Positions 33,583 to 45,072 of a stretch of DNA of 64,000 bases are shown piece by piece. The DNA lies in the NCBI RefSeq assembly GCF_964275005.1, contig NC_092701.1, forward strand, positions 37,525,020 to 37,589,019, read 5' to 3'. The first letter of the stretch is position 1. Each line of letters starts with the position of its first letter. This stretch comes from Diadema setosum. Taxonomy: Eukaryota > Echinodermata > Echinoidea > Diadematoida > Diadematidae. The notes under the pieces are model-generated. The model was not told the DNA's origin. It did no database searches and saw only the letters and a list, made by a program, of their open reading frames with translations. Both the position numbers and the translations under genes were made by a program.

Positions 33583-36500
33583 CATCACAAGCCCAAACAA
33601 TATAATACAAAGTGGCCACTCAACGTGTTAGCAGGGATGCCATAATGTCAATCAGTGCATGGTTTTCATACCGAGCTGAAGTAGGCGAAGGACAAGGCAA
33701 CAGCCCCCATGAGCAGGCCAAACTCTATTAGCCAAGATTCTGGCATGCATACGATGGAGAGGCTATCCTGCCATTTCCGAGCTTTTGTCGGCTGCTTCTT
33801 GGAGTCTTCTGTGGAAGGGGAAGCAGCATGCGACAGTACCTGTCCGTTGTAGTCTCCTTTGGAACACCAAATATCCCCATTCATGCATGGCTGTGGATGA
33901 CGAAGGGTATCATTTCGATGAATGAAAGGTTGACACTGGTCTTGTGATATAATATTTGGAATGTGCTGCACACTAAAATTTGTCCCAGGGATAATGTTGG
34001 TGGCGTTGTTCGTACCGGAGTGATATTTTGGCGCTGTATCATTTGTCATTTCGTCTGCACCTTCGCAAGAAGAAACTTCACACTCTGTGTTTGGTAGACA
34101 AATACGCGGTTTTAGTTTTCTGTAACAGCCCTCTTGCATGCTCTTGGCATTGTTATTGCTATGTGGACGGCCGTTTTCCTTCTCATCTGCCTGACCTTCC
34201 ACTGAAGCTTTAGACACGAAGGTAAAGGCACAAGGGTAAACCGTGCCGCCAACGACTGCCGCCATTATTCTCATCATGCCGCGCCAACCGAACCGGCTGA
34301 TTAGGGCATAGACGAGCGGATTGATGACCAAGACACCTAGACGAAGAGATCAGATATCTTACAAAAAAGATATACTCCAATGCATATCCTAATACATGTA
34401 TAAGCAATGTTAAACAGATGTATTAATTTTTCTTTCCTTTCACCATAAATTTCAATTTTCACTGAGCTGCAGAGTCTCTCGTAGACCGTGTACAGGCCTA
34501 CCTACAATCTGTCACACCATACTTATCTCCCGCTACATCCTTCATCATATACATTATTGAGGTTGTGAAAATTGAACATTTTCCTGGCGAAAATATCACG
34601 TGTTTCATCAGGTTCAATAAAAAAACAAACAAACGCAGTTGACTCCATACTGTCTGATGCCAGCGCACCAAATAATGGACTTTCGGATCTGGTTGAGGAT
34701 AAAAAACGAATGCCAATCCAGATGTAAGGCATGACATAAACACTGTCACACACAAAATGTCGAAGTAATCTGGCAAAGAGTGATCATACAGTGAGAAAAT
34801 ACACCTAAAAATTGGAGCGCAGTCAAATCCTGTCTCACTGTATTACTTGGTGATTCCTCCAGTATCTTGGGTAAAGAAAAATATGAACCTAAATTTGGAT
34901 TGTAAGAGAACAACATATCTACTGTCGGTAATTTATGCAGTAGCGTGACGAGCGACAATAGGGAGCTTTAGATATTCGAAATGCGGACGTTAAAAGGGAA
35001 AAAAAGTTCTGCGCATGAGCACATTTGCTTATAAAAATCGCGTCGTCTGAGTTTAATTCAGACCAGAGAGCTACTTGATGCAGTGATCATAGCGGCGCCA
35101 TTTTACTTTTACATATTATAGCTTGCGTCCTCGCGTAATCTAAAGCTACTCTACAACATGACGTAGGGAGAGAGGAGAATGGCCTATGAATCGTTCGCGT
35201 CGCAAATCTAAGAACGAAATAGAACAACTCGTCACAATTACGCGGCACAAAGAAAAAAGTCCTGAAACGAACACCTAGTGCAACTTAGACCTACAAGAAT
35301 GCACATACATTGGAATCAGTGATCTTGTATACGTACATGTAAATCATCAAGCAACAGAATACTATTCTATGACATATGCCAAGTTAGTTTTAGATCTGAA
35401 ATCGAAGATGAGTTCTTCCAACGATTTAGAGAAGCCTACGGGATACAGACGAAAAATCAATGTGATCGCCAAACGTCATGGGGCAATTAAAACTGAAGGA
35501 AGGCCCGGGTGTTGAATCACGTGTGAAAGTAATCCTGGTGGTTAGAGCATTCAAAATGTTCGTACTGAGGCCTGTATCTGCGAACCAGAGACTCTAGCTT
35601 GTTTTCACTGTATAATGCATATGACTCTACGACATATGGGAATCAGTAGTAGCCTATACCCAGCTAACATTTGGACGTTTTCTGAACGTCCTTGAAACGT
35701 TCCAAATTCATTATTTAGACGTTTTGTCAAAACATTTTCAGAACGTCTTTTTGTGAAAGGTTTTCGACGTATTTAAAACGTTTCAAATGGACGTTATACA
35801 AAAATTTCAAAACGTTCTATGGGCGTTCTGCAGACGTCCAGACAACTTTTGAAAACCGTCTCAACGTTCAAAAACGTTTTAAGAATGTGTAAAAAAGTGT
35901 TATTACCCTTTCCAGAACGTTTAAAGAACCTTTCATATCCGTCTAGAACGTCCAGAAAATCTTTTAAGAACGTCTATCGTGTATTTTGTATTGGACTTTA
36001 TAAGAAAAAAAAAGTATAGTTATGAGATTATACAGATAAAATCTGGGATGAATGTACCGTTTATCCTAATCCTATCCTAACCTGTTCCTAATGTTCTACA
36101 ACCTATACCTACTACATCCTATTCCCAGTTGATGTATATCACATTCTTTTATATGCCGGCAAAAATGTTATACTGCATGAAGACATGGTTACTAAAATTA
36201 AATCACACATAACTTAATTAGGTCTATTAAAATATGAAATATGAATACCGATTCATAACACAATTTGAAATATTGTAAATAACTGGACAATAACGTAGGT
36301 ACAATTTTTAACACCGAAAGTTTGAACCCAGCATGAAATAGATACTTTAGTTTTCAATGCGTTTTATCTACATGTATTTCCACTAGTTTTCAAATTTTAG
36401 ACGTTCTTATTTGAATATTCATAAATATGCATGAATATTCATGATAAAGAAACCAATGACGAAAACGTAGCGGACCAAATATAAACGAACAGTTATTTAA

Positions 36501-39500
36501 ACGTTCATTAAAGACAAAGTCGACGTAGCAGACCTAATAAAACGTGTTGTGGACGTTTATGAATGACGCAGACGTATAAAAGACGTAGCAGACAAAATAA
36601 ACCCTGCTTTAAAGAAGACTACCGGTATAATTACCCTACTTTTAAAAGACTTAATAAAATAAGTGAATGAAATAAAATAAAAACGTTTTGTGACGTCCAT
36701 TGACGTTTTTAAAACGTTTTCCCAAAAAACCTGTGCTTTGCGGTAAATTCTAAGTCCAAATTTGACATCTTTAGGCCATAAGTTTTAACCGTTCATTTTA
36801 TACGAAGACGTATGAAACCTAAAAAACAAACAAACAAACAAAAAACGTTGAGGAAACGTTCTGAAAACGTTATGTGTTTGCTGGGTATCGTTCTTGTGTG
36901 CGTGTGTGCGTGTGTGTGTTCAATAACCTCTTTCAACATGATTTTTTTTCTTTCTTTCTTTAGTAGTCCCCGCATTTTCAACAGGTGTAATTTAATGTTA
37001 CACGCCTATTTCATGATGTGATTATGTTTTGGTAATATATTTGTTTTCAAATTTCCTTCTTTTTTTAATGGGACGTTTCCCCTAACATATTAATTCAATT
37101 CAATTCAATTCAATTCAATTTATTTTCATACTTCTCAATGAAGGAATGCACATATAATAAAAACATAGTGAATCATAATATCCGGCTTGGATGCACAGTA
37201 AATTAATGTAAGCATGCAAAATAATAAAATAAGCATGTAATGTAGGTCTATAGACTTGTTGATGCAGACGGAATAAAATTATAGAAACACGCCGTTATAG
37301 GAAAGTCGGACAAACTTTTCAGAGCCAAAAACTTAAAGGGCGGGTTATAAAGTGCTGTATTCTATTTTCAATTCAATTCAATAGTTTATTTATTTCCATC
37401 ATCAAAAAGAAAAGAAAAGAAAAAGTTGACATAATCCAAAGTGATACATTTTTTTTTTCATTTCTCTTACACTCGTCTGATAAAGGATTTTTAAAAATAC
37501 AATATAAAGTATATACACGAATGATGTCGTAAAAAAGAACAATGCACTTTGCCATGGCAACAAAAATAGTAAATAATCACAATGATAGAAAACAGTGTTC
37601 CACTAAAAAAAACCAAGCTTGTAAGACGTGGAACACTGGAACAAAACAACAACAGCACCAATTTGTTATACCAATAAAACATATTCATTTTAAATTCTTC
37701 TATATACTATTGTACATTTTACTCATTGATATATGATGTTGATACTATGAACAATACAATGTACATACTAGGATTTTAGAATGCAAACGTATAAACTATG
37801 TAACATATCACATTTGTGGCACAGACACTATGGGGCCAGGTATGCTAGGAAAATTGAACGGAAAGGAAGATATGCAATCGACCACAAAAAACATAACGAC
37901 GACAACAACAACAATAACACAAAACACATAAATAACAGAACTTGAGGAAATACACTCAGACAGACACTGGACAACGAAGAACGAGGAAAAAGGAACAGGG
38001 AAGAATAGAGAAGGAAAAGGAGAGGGAAAAGGAGAGGGATGGAAAAGGTCTGTGGACACACTACAAAATCTCAAGGAAAAGTGAAACATGACGGGTTTTT
38101 TCATTGAACAGAATTAACTGGTATATATAGAAAACAAATATTTTTTGAGTTTATACTTAAATGTAATTAACTTCACAGATTCTTTTAGATCATTATCTAA
38201 GCTATTCCAAAATCTGGGTCCGGTATAAACACATGTATTTTGAGTGTGTACAGTTCTCACTAAGGGAAGATAAAACTGTCTCGTGGGATAATTATGTACG
38301 TGGCTGTTACAGTGAAATAAAGAATAAAATATCTTGGGTAGATGGTTGCAGTTGTAATTAAACATAAATTGACCAAGTTGAAACAAATACAACTCTTTTA
38401 TTTTCAGAATTTTGTGTTTAAGGAACAGCTTGTCAGTATGTGCTCGCGAATGAAGGTTAAAAACAATTCTGAGCGCCATCTTTTGCAGAAGGAAACGTTT
38501 ATCTAGCAATGTCGAATACGTATTCCCCCAAGCAAGAATTCCGTAATTCAAGTACGGCAATACCAAACTTGAATAAAGCGTAATCAAAGCCGAAGAAGGA
38601 AGATAATATTTCAATCTATTCATTATGCCTATGTTACGTGCAATTACACTACAAATATTGTTTATGTGACACTTCCATGATAACTTATTATCAACACAAA
38701 CACCTAAGAATTTAATAGACGAAACCTCTTCTAGGGGAGTAGTGTCAAATATAACATTACCTGGCAATCTATCTAAAGAATTACTGAAAAACATATACTT
38801 TGTCTTCTCAATATTCAGTGACAATTTATTTGCATATATCCATTGTGAGACATTCTTCAATTCATAATTCACTGTACTAATAAAAGCATTAGGGTCAGGG
38901 TGGGAATAAAAAAGATTGGAATCATCCGCGAATAATATGAAAGAGAGTTTATCTGAAGATCTATAAAAATCATTAATGTAAACTATGAACAACAGTGGGC
39001 CTAACAAACTTCCTTGCGGAACACCACATTCTATTTTCTTCATAGAAGAATCAAAACTGTTCACATGTACATATTGAAATCTGTCAGATAAATAACTCGT
39101 AAACCATTGCAACGCTTTTCCGCTAATACCATAATGGGATAACTTAGAGAGAAGTATACCGTGATTAATCGTATCAAAAGCCTTGGAAAAGTCCAGGAAG
39201 ATGCCTATTGTATGCGAAAATGTATGAAGTGCATGTGTAATCTTTTCCACAAAGGTAAGTAAAGCGTGGGTGGTGTTGTGATTTTCTCTGAATCCAAATT
39301 GAAAATTCGTAAATATATTACTCATATTGAAAAAATTTACAGTTCGGATATACACTATTCTTTCCAAAATTTTAGAAATTGAAGTTGATAACGATATTGG
39401 TCTGTAATTATTGACATCATTCTTCTCCCCTTTCTATATAGGTATAACTTTGGCAGTCTTCATCTGATTTGGTACAAGCCCAGTAATAAGTGATGAATTA

Positions 39501-42500
39501 ATAATATATACTAAAGGATCTATCATTTGAAGAATTATACTTTTCAACAAATAATTATCGATTCCATCACAACCTGGGCTTTTCTCTTCTTTCAAATTAT
39601 AAATAATATCAATAACTTCTTCATTATACGTAGGGTCCAAAAATATAGTTTTAGGATTAGGTATATCTAAAATATCATAAAACACTTTATTAGATGAAGG
39701 GATACCTTGCGATAAATTCTTCCCAATCGATGCAAAAAAAATCATTAAAAATTTCGGCCATGCCAGCAGGTACATTGCTAGAGGTATTACCCCATCGTAC
39801 TTCTGAAAAACTAGATACATCATTAGATGTATTCATAACATCTTTTATTGTTTTCCAAGTATTCTTAATATCATTTTTATATTTCTTTATCTGGTTGACA
39901 TAAAATTTTCTCTTTTGTAAACGCAATAAATTAGTAAGCGTGTTTTTATAAGTCAAATATTTTTGTCTATTTTTATCCGTAAGGTTACTCCTGTATTTAT
40001 AAAACAAATTATTTTTTATATTAATCGATCTTAAAAGAGATTGGGTTATAATAATAATAATAATAATAATAATAATTGCATTTATATGGCGCTTCATACT
40101 GACGTTTCTAAGCGCACTTTGCTACTCATACAAATAGATTAGAAAACACAATAACATTAACAAAATCAGCGTTAACAGTAACAAAAGAAGAAGAAAGAAA
40201 AGAAAAGAAAAGAAAAATACATGTGATACAATGGTACAATAACTGATAACTGTGTGCGCCTCCAGGAGAAAAAAAAAATCCACGGGAGTCTTGAAGTTCT
40301 TTTGTAACTACTTTTCCTTGTACAAAACGGAATATGTTCATCAATTTTAGAAGTGATAGTTTTTATAAAATAATAATAACACAAATCAAGATCGGTATTG
40401 TTGTATACAAAAAACCAATCAATATCTTTTAAACTATAATTTTGCAAATTAATAAGATTATTGGTCGTAATCTTACGACGTCTCTGATAATTATTTTGCC
40501 TAGGAGATAGCTTAATTGGCACTTGTGTAAATATAGGATAATGATCAGAGATGTCAGATTAAACAATACCAGACTCGGGAATTGGGAGAATATTACAAAA
40601 AATATTATCAATCAAAGTGGCAGATTGGTCAGTAACACGGGTCGGCTTAGAAATTAACGGTAATAAAGAAACAGACATTAAGGTTTCAACAAATTCTTGC
40701 GAAATATGTTGGGAGATACATTTCATAAGATCAATGTTAAAATCACCCATTAAATATACATGTTTATTTGAGTTCTGCATTAAATTTTGTATATACAACA
40801 AAAAATCATTCGGATTCGATCCAGGGGGTCTGTAAACAACTCCAATCAATATGTTTTTCCCATTCGGGTTTACCATTTCAACAAAAAGAGATTCAACTAC
40901 ATCAGTCGTGACATTCAGTTCTTCGTGGATAGAATATTCAAATTTGTTGGGGATGTATAAACCCACACCACCACCCATTCTTTCTTTCTATTTCTGTACA
41001 CGAAATCAAAGCCGGATATAGAAAATAAATGACTTATATTGGAAGTCAACCATGTTTCGGTCAGACCTATAATGGAACAGTTCTTACCAGAGTTTTCTAA
41101 AAATAATCGCAGCTTATCAAAATTTCTACTTATGCTTCGTATATTCAAATGACCTAACAAAAGATTATCATCATCACTATTCATAACATATTGTTTATAC
41201 TGGTTTACAGTCAGATAAACACATGATGAACTTTGCACAGGATCTTGGGGATCAAAATTATATTCAAATTCTTGTGCCGTAGCATTAAGTTTGTTCGATA
41301 TGTATGCTTCATATAAGGTGGAAGTTTTGTTTTCCTGCACGGACGTAAAAGAGCGCCCAACTGTATCATAAAATTCATCATCGTTCACTGAGTTGAAAAC
41401 AAATGTTGGATTAACCATTTAAGTATAAAGAAAATCACACCGGAATCGACAAGAGTTCCACTTAGACCTACAGCTGTAGACCTGGAGATTGTAGTTATGT
41501 GGGAATGTACAGACCTATGTACAGATCTATACATGAGAATTCATCATCAATTATGATGTCACTGTATTACGCAGATGTAAAGAAGATATCACAGAACATC
41601 ATTTCCTGGAATATCAAAAAAAAAAAAAAAAAAAAAAAAAGCCCACACAGGAATGGTAAATAATTTTATCTCCCACAAAAATATATAACTCAGAAACACG
41701 TCAATGAAAACAAATGAAATTCCTTTTCCATGATTTTAGTACATAATTGTGATATTAAAAAAGAATCATGTTGAGTTCCACACTTATAACAAGGGAAGCA
41801 CAATACAGGCAAAATAATCAAAGCTTGTGATCTTCTATATCTATTATGTTTTGGGAGACTTTCCCTCTACGATATGTGTCACACAGCTGTCATCAACAAA
41901 ACATATTCTGTTTCTAACAATTTTTAGAAAGAGGGACTTAAAAAAACACAAACAAAATAATGACGTGACAGGAAAGGGGGTGTGGGTAATGTTTCGGATT
42001 ACGTACCGATATTGGCACCTGCAGATGCTATACCTAGGGCGATTGAGCGATGTTTGGTCGGGAAGTATCCGGCGGTAGCGTTGATACCAGCACACAAGAG
42101 GAAACTACAACCCATACCATAGAGACAGCTATAGGAGAAGAACATGACGGAGAGACTTGGGGCGAAGGAGGTGGAGAAAGAGGCTAGCACACACAGAGTG
42201 GCGCCAAGACAGGCGGCAAGGCGGTATCCCATCTTCACGGACAGTGGTGAAGTAATCAGACACATGGTGCACATCATGCCGTAACTCAGAGTGCCAACGT
42301 ATCCTAGAAGAACGTCATGGAAATAATATTTGGCCCCGAAATGCTCAGAATGGCACATATAACGCGTACAGTGTTTCACATGAGGATCACTGAACTCTAT
42401 CGCATCAATGATATTGGATTTCCTTTAGTAAATTATGATTTCCAGCATGTAAGTAATAACATCAGCCACAACGACATGATATATTAGGGTAAACCCTTCT

Positions 42501-43791
42501 TGGGACCTCCTTCAAAGAGAACACTAACCATCTCTAACCATTTACAGAGCTAAAAATGGACACAAATTGGTATGATACACACATCAGTTTAAAAAGAAAG
42601 AGGTGATTTACTTCCCTTTACATTCAAGGAAAAGGGTTAAGATTCATCCTTCCCTAAAGCCTGACGGTGGTAAGTTCTTCTTCAGAAATGCTTTGCATGG
42701 TACAGGACAAAAAAAGCCAGGGGCGCCGACTCTGGGGGAGGGGGCAGTTACCCCACTCCCCCGAAAATATTGGAGGCCAACATAGCATTTTGACCCAGTA
42801 GTTCCGGAGATGTGGAAATCTTTTTGCTTTTTGATAGAAAGCCGCCAAAATATCTCACCCTACAGTGTGCACCAGATTGCTGAATTTCAAAACTGAAAAT
42901 GCAAAATTTCCCGCGCGTAGAGGGAGATAACCCCTCCCAAACCCTCCCTCGTTAGGTTCCCTTCAATACACTTAACACTTTAGATTGAAAAAATTCCGAA
43001 TTATTATATTTGTGTGCATCAGATCTGTCACTTGAATTCATATAAATTCAAAAGTTCATCTGTATTCATCCTCTTTAATTCATCCTTCCCCCGCTCGGTT
43101 CGTATATTTACATAGATTTAGACTTGGAACACTTCAGGCAGTCACAATTTTTCGAATACGCAGAACAATTCAACGTTGAGATTCCGCGACTTTGTCATTC
43201 ATATATCTGCGAAAATTTCTTTTTCTCACTTTTTCATTGAAAAACAAACCCAAGGATTTCACCAAAAGCGTGCACCAGATCGCTGAATTTAGGTCTGAAA
43301 ATGCAGACTCCATCGTGTGAGAGGGGTCGGGGGGGGGGAATACCCCCTCCCACCCTGCCCCCGTTCGGTCGCTCCGCTCCCTCGCACAGATATCCTCACT
43401 CCAAGTTTTGCCCCTCCCCCAATAGCTAAAACGGATCGACGTCCCTGCAAGAAGTCAATTAACATGGATGCCTTTCTGAAGACATCTAGCACTGTCTAGA
43501 AAAGACTTAATACTCCTCCAGGTGTCTCTTACCTGTTTTGGTGGCACTACTACCGAATTCCTCCATGAGTTCGACCATGATGAGACCATAGGAGTACATA
43601 TATCCCTTGATGACAGTAAAAACCAATGATGAGGCAACAGCTGCAATCCAGCCCCATTTGGACTTGATCGAGCTCTTCAAGGATTCGTGACAACTCATTT
43701 TGGTCATCATTGACTCATCTTTCTGATGCTCCTCCTGTTCCTCTTTCTCCTCTTTATTCGTCCTCTCATCCTTTGCACAACGGACCGCCAT
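27176..43791 (-). CDS. Monocarboxylate-transporter-like protein (SLC16/MFS), six coding exons
   Basis: The exons are 43791-43533, 42303-42007, 34336-33672, 30950-30722, 28260-28117 and 27477-27176. Every intron has GT-AG ends and the phases run 1, 1, 0, 1, 1, giving an uninterrupted 631-residue protein. It has a charged cytosolic N-terminus of about 40 residues, six helices, a polar loop of about 160 residues (227-386), six more helices and a cytosolic tail. Family signs: KWGW at 45-48 opening helix 1 (usually D/E-G-G-W-G-W, so the acidic start is lost), YFPTKHRSIALGIASAGANIG at 166-186 (helix 4-5 motif YFxxRRxxAxGxAxAG), FGWRG before helix 6, and GKIILGVMADR in helix 8 (usually GR-P-G-D, with Lys in place of the Arg). 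Such proteins sit in the plasma membrane and classically move lactate, pyruvate or other monocarboxylates with H+. Diverged members carry other solutes, so the substrate is unknown. It is closest in character to the orphan MCT12/13/14 group. Confidence 0.93.
28117..28260 (-). CDS. MCT-like gene, coding exon 5
   Basis: 144 bp, phase 1 in and out. Encodes residues 484-531: VQGIFVMAALDSMPHSMGDQ and ENMVFMGIGGVFGAVFG, matching the helix 10-11 region. The acceptor is TTTACAG|TG and the donor TTCG|GTGAGG. A competing AG four bases downstream would break the frame. Confidence 0.88.
28449..28860. repeat. Degenerate tandem repeat in intron 4
   Basis: Imperfect units share 'acaaaacaattgtgacgtca' and 'acaattctgacattgcgca', several of them in tandem between about 28570 and 28850. 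The unit contains TGACGTCA-like CRE palindromes, probably incidental. Confidence 0.6.
29454..30584. mobile_element. 1.13-kb foldback MITE in intron 4
   Basis: The termini GGTTTTCCCATTCATTTTC and its inverse are flanked by TA on both sides. The arms extend about 250 bp (29454-29710 against 30335-30584) and are full of 'ttcaatttcgtc' phrases. The centre holds a (CA)n-rich tract near 29830-29880 and unrelated AT-rich DNA. It has no transposase. It lies wholly in an intron, so it need not disturb the gene. Confidence 0.7.
30722..30950 (-). CDS. MCT-like gene, coding exon 4
   Basis: 229 bp, phase 0 in, phase 1 out. Encodes residues 408-483: helices 8-10 including GYSKKTGSLIMATMGLSEVI and the helix-8 motif GVMAD. 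The acceptor is TTCACAG|GTAAAT and the donor CACAG|GTAAGC. The acceptor is followed by GTAA, so the frame, not the motif alone, fixed this junction. Confidence 0.9.
31226..31715 (+). repeat. Short copy of the 300-bp satellite-associated element (intron 3)
   Basis: It starts 'aacaagagatccggcggtct' with a GAGAyCCGG/GGTCTC hairpin. It contains one degraded satellite unit (near 31375-31600), GACGCACGACGGAC-like text, and ends with CACATGAGCC-TTTGGTTTAGGTGAGCTAAA. The same order is seen at 47570-48093 and 20560-22290. Confidence 0.6.
31716..32219. other. Intron 3 sequence, nothing recognised
   Basis: No repeat or exon evidence. Confidence 0.3.
32220..32581. mobile_element. piggyBac-like MITE in intron 3
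   Basis: TTAA target sites at 32220-32223 and 32578-32581 bound inverted termini CCCTATTCTAACTGGG. A C-rich terminus at TTAA is the piggyBac hallmark. The element is about 354 bp, has no transposase, and its subterminal C/G runs (about 12) border 'tcaatttgac'. Confidence 0.8.
32582..33600. other. Intron 3 sequence with (CA)n and (CAT)n tracts
   Basis: CAT/ATC runs near 32625-32670 and a (CA)n near 33558-33583. Nothing else is recognised. Confidence 0.5.
33672..34336 (-). CDS. MCT-like gene, coding exon 3
   Basis: 665 bp, phase 1 in, phase 0 out. Encodes residues 186-407: helix 6 region (VLVINPLVYALISRFGWRGM), the long polar central loop rich in Asn, Ser and Thr, and helix 7 (WLIEFGLLMGAVALSFAYF). 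The acceptor is GTCTAG|GT and the donor CTCG|GTATGA. The loop is the least conserved part of MCTs and may be regulatory. Confidence 0.92.
34961..35152. mobile_element. Short MITE in intron 2
   Basis: Imperfect terminal inverted repeats: GGGAGCTTTAGAT at the left, and at the right ATCTAAAGCTAC, the inverse of GTAGCTTTAGAT. The element is about 190 bp. TA occurs next to both ends. The superfamily is undecided. Confidence 0.5.
35659..36885. mobile_element. 1.2-kb AACGTT-rich element in intron 2
   Basis: The termini CCCAGCtAACA... and the inverse of CCCAGCaAACAC are bounded by TA (35657-35658 and 36886-36887). The body is packed with AACGTT, ACGTTT and GACGT words over both halves, on an AT-rich centre. 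No transposase is seen. CCCAGCAAACA ends with AACGTT-rich bodies are a recurrent MITE type in aquatic animals as I remember. Confidence 0.7.
37091..37360 (-). mobile_element. LINE 3' end fragment
   Basis: The plus strand starts with (TTCAA)n and TTTATTTTCATACTTCTCAATG, so this is a minus-strand (TTGAA)n tail and 3' UTR. It is the same type as the copies at 10053 and 10210. Confidence 0.55.
37366..41440 (-). mobile_element. Nearly full-length CR1-type LINE in intron 2
   Basis: From its start codon at 41418 it encodes an apurinic endonuclease (LLGHLNIRSI, GLTETWL, GVVYRPPGSN, GDFNIDL, SDISDHYP) and then a reverse transcriptase (FGFRENHNTTHALL, FLDFSKAFDTINH, GVPQGSLLGPLLF, FADDSNLFYSH, KFLGVCVDNKLSW, C-terminal YPTR), ending at 38114. 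The 3' UTR ends in a TTGAA-type tail near 37366. Damage is light: a frame change near 40975, a TAA before SDISDHYP near 40560, a TAG near 39434 and a 240-bp insertion near 40047-40283. It is therefore a fairly recent but inactive insertion, in the same orientation as the host gene. No separate ORF1 is seen. Confidence 0.9.
40047..40283 (+). mobile_element. Small (AAT)n-associated element inside the LINE
   Basis: It interrupts the LINE between codons for PWI and QSLLRSI. Plus strand: (TAA)n, then TTTATATGGCGCTTCATAC...TTTCTAAGCGCACTTTG, and a 3' A-run at about 40268-40278. The TATATrGCGCTT / TAAGCGC hairpin with an AAT microsatellite at one end is a known type of microsatellite-linked repeat in marine invertebrates. 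Confidence 0.65.
41441..42006. other. Intron 2 start, possible LINE 5' UTR
   Basis: Sequence up to about 41640 ('tagacctacagctgtagacc', then an A-run at 41616-41640) may be LINE 5' UTR. The rest is ordinary intron. Confidence 0.35.
42007..42303 (-). CDS. MCT-like gene, coding exon 2
   Basis: Phase 1 in and out, 297 bp. Encodes residues 87-186 with helices 2-5 (YVGTLSYGMMCTMCLITSPL, ...LYGMGCSFLLCAGINA...) and the YFPTKHR motif. The acceptor is TTCTAG|GA and the donor CG|GTACGT. A phase-1 intron just after helix 1 is common in this family as I recall it. Confidence 0.92.
42690..43440. repeat. Tandem pair of a GC-punctuated repeat in intron 1
   Basis: Two units share 'tgcaccagatygctgaatttm' (42869 and 43272), followed by AAAATGCA and C/G-rich 'cccctcccaccctgcccccg' plus 'ttcggtcgctccgctccct'. 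A diverged inverse relative lies at about 56200-56610. Confidence 0.65.
43533..43791 (-). CDS. MCT-like gene, coding exon 1
   Basis: Encodes residues 1-86 plus one base: the Lys/Glu-rich N-terminus, KWGW and helix 1. The donor is ACAG|GTAAGAG (phase 1). The ATG is the only usable start, because TGA lies in frame a few codons upstream. Directly upstream, 'aacag|g' after a long pyrimidine tract (T-rich on the minus strand, 43810-43850) looks like a 3' splice site, implying an untranslated first exon at higher coordinates. Confidence 0.9.
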
Positions 43792-43799
43792 CCTGTTAC

Positions 43800-45060
43800 A
43801 TGTTCAAATACACAGAAAAAAAAAAGAAAAAAAGAAAAAAGAGGCTGCCCTTAATCAAAATGTTGTGAATTTAGCATAGGTTAAAAATCAAACAAGTGTT
43901 GAGCTATACATAATTGACAGAGGATCCTATACACTATAATGACTAACTGCTGTGTGAAAAATGAGAGTAATATCTATAAAGTCATTCAGGAATGAGGACA
44001 TACATGACATATGAAAGACGAAATGGTCAATTTTTAAAAGTCACAAAACTCAATTTTTGGGGGTCTGCGAAACATTTATTTTCGTTTCTGACGAATGCTT
44101 AATTGTTGTTGTTTTTATGAGCCATCTTCTAATCCCCTATGTCATATCAACTGTATAAAGCCTACATTTCAGTTTTGGAGTCTTGCTCGATCCTTCTATT
44201 TCTCACATAACATGTGCTGTCACATAGTAACAATATCAATCTGATGGGCCTAATTTTGCAATGAATCAAATGGATCTTGAGCAAGCGGATATAGGAGGGT
44301 TGAACATAGTCAGTTTCCCTAAATTTCAATTGTCCTCAATTAACCGTAAATATTAGGCCTACACAAAAAGTGTCAGGATATGTACATGTCGTGTTAGCGG
44401 TCAAACGATGGATGATAAAAGAGCAACAGCACCTGAACATATTAGTATTATTACATAAAAACGAACGTTTCAAAGACTCTATGAACTGAATTTTGGGACT
44501 TTTGAAAAGTGGTCATTTTGTCTTTATTGTGTGCCCACTCATGCAAGATTGAATAGATCTTTCTTCTTCAGTATTCAACCAAATGTTCAGTCAATCAGTG
44601 TAGAGTTAGTACAAGAACATACAGCTCGGTCAATTACAAAGTACAGCAAACGATAATTTGACACTGACATTAAATTGATCCCGTGAGATCTGCTATAGAT
44701 CCTCACGGTCAGAACATCTTTTATCGGACGATGTGCTGAACTAACCATTTAGCAGCTTGTCGGGAACAAATAAGAAAAGCACCATGCAGTATGCCTCGGA
44801 CCAAGAAGATAACAGGCGAGTATCAGCTGTTGATATCACCAGCAGCTACCCGCATTTTATCATTACGCAACCATTCCGGCAACCCTTCTGCGGTCTACAT
44901 GATTTCCTACAATCCTTTCTCTCTATCCGCACTCTGGAGAAGTCACAAAAACAATTTGAATACTTCATGTATCGTTGACTGCCGCACCGCCGTGTCCACA
45001 CGGTGACTGACGTCATACAGAAAGGGCTCTTCAATGGCTTCATCTATAATATCCTTTGCT
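43800..45060. other. Region upstream of the coding part of the MCT-like gene
   Basis: A poly-A/G tract near 43815-43850 (pyrimidine tract on the gene strand) supports a splice acceptor before exon 1. I could not recognise the 5' UTR exon or promoter. Overlapping frames at 44757-45043 on both strands have no family resemblance. Confidence 0.3.
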
Positions 45061-45072
45061 CATAATTTTATG

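Noticed and set aside
34498-34776. 92-codon minus-strand frame as an extra transporter exon
   Set aside because: Exons 2 and 3 join directly in phase with a normal MCT helix 5-6 sequence. This frame lacks MFS motifs and suitable splice sites.
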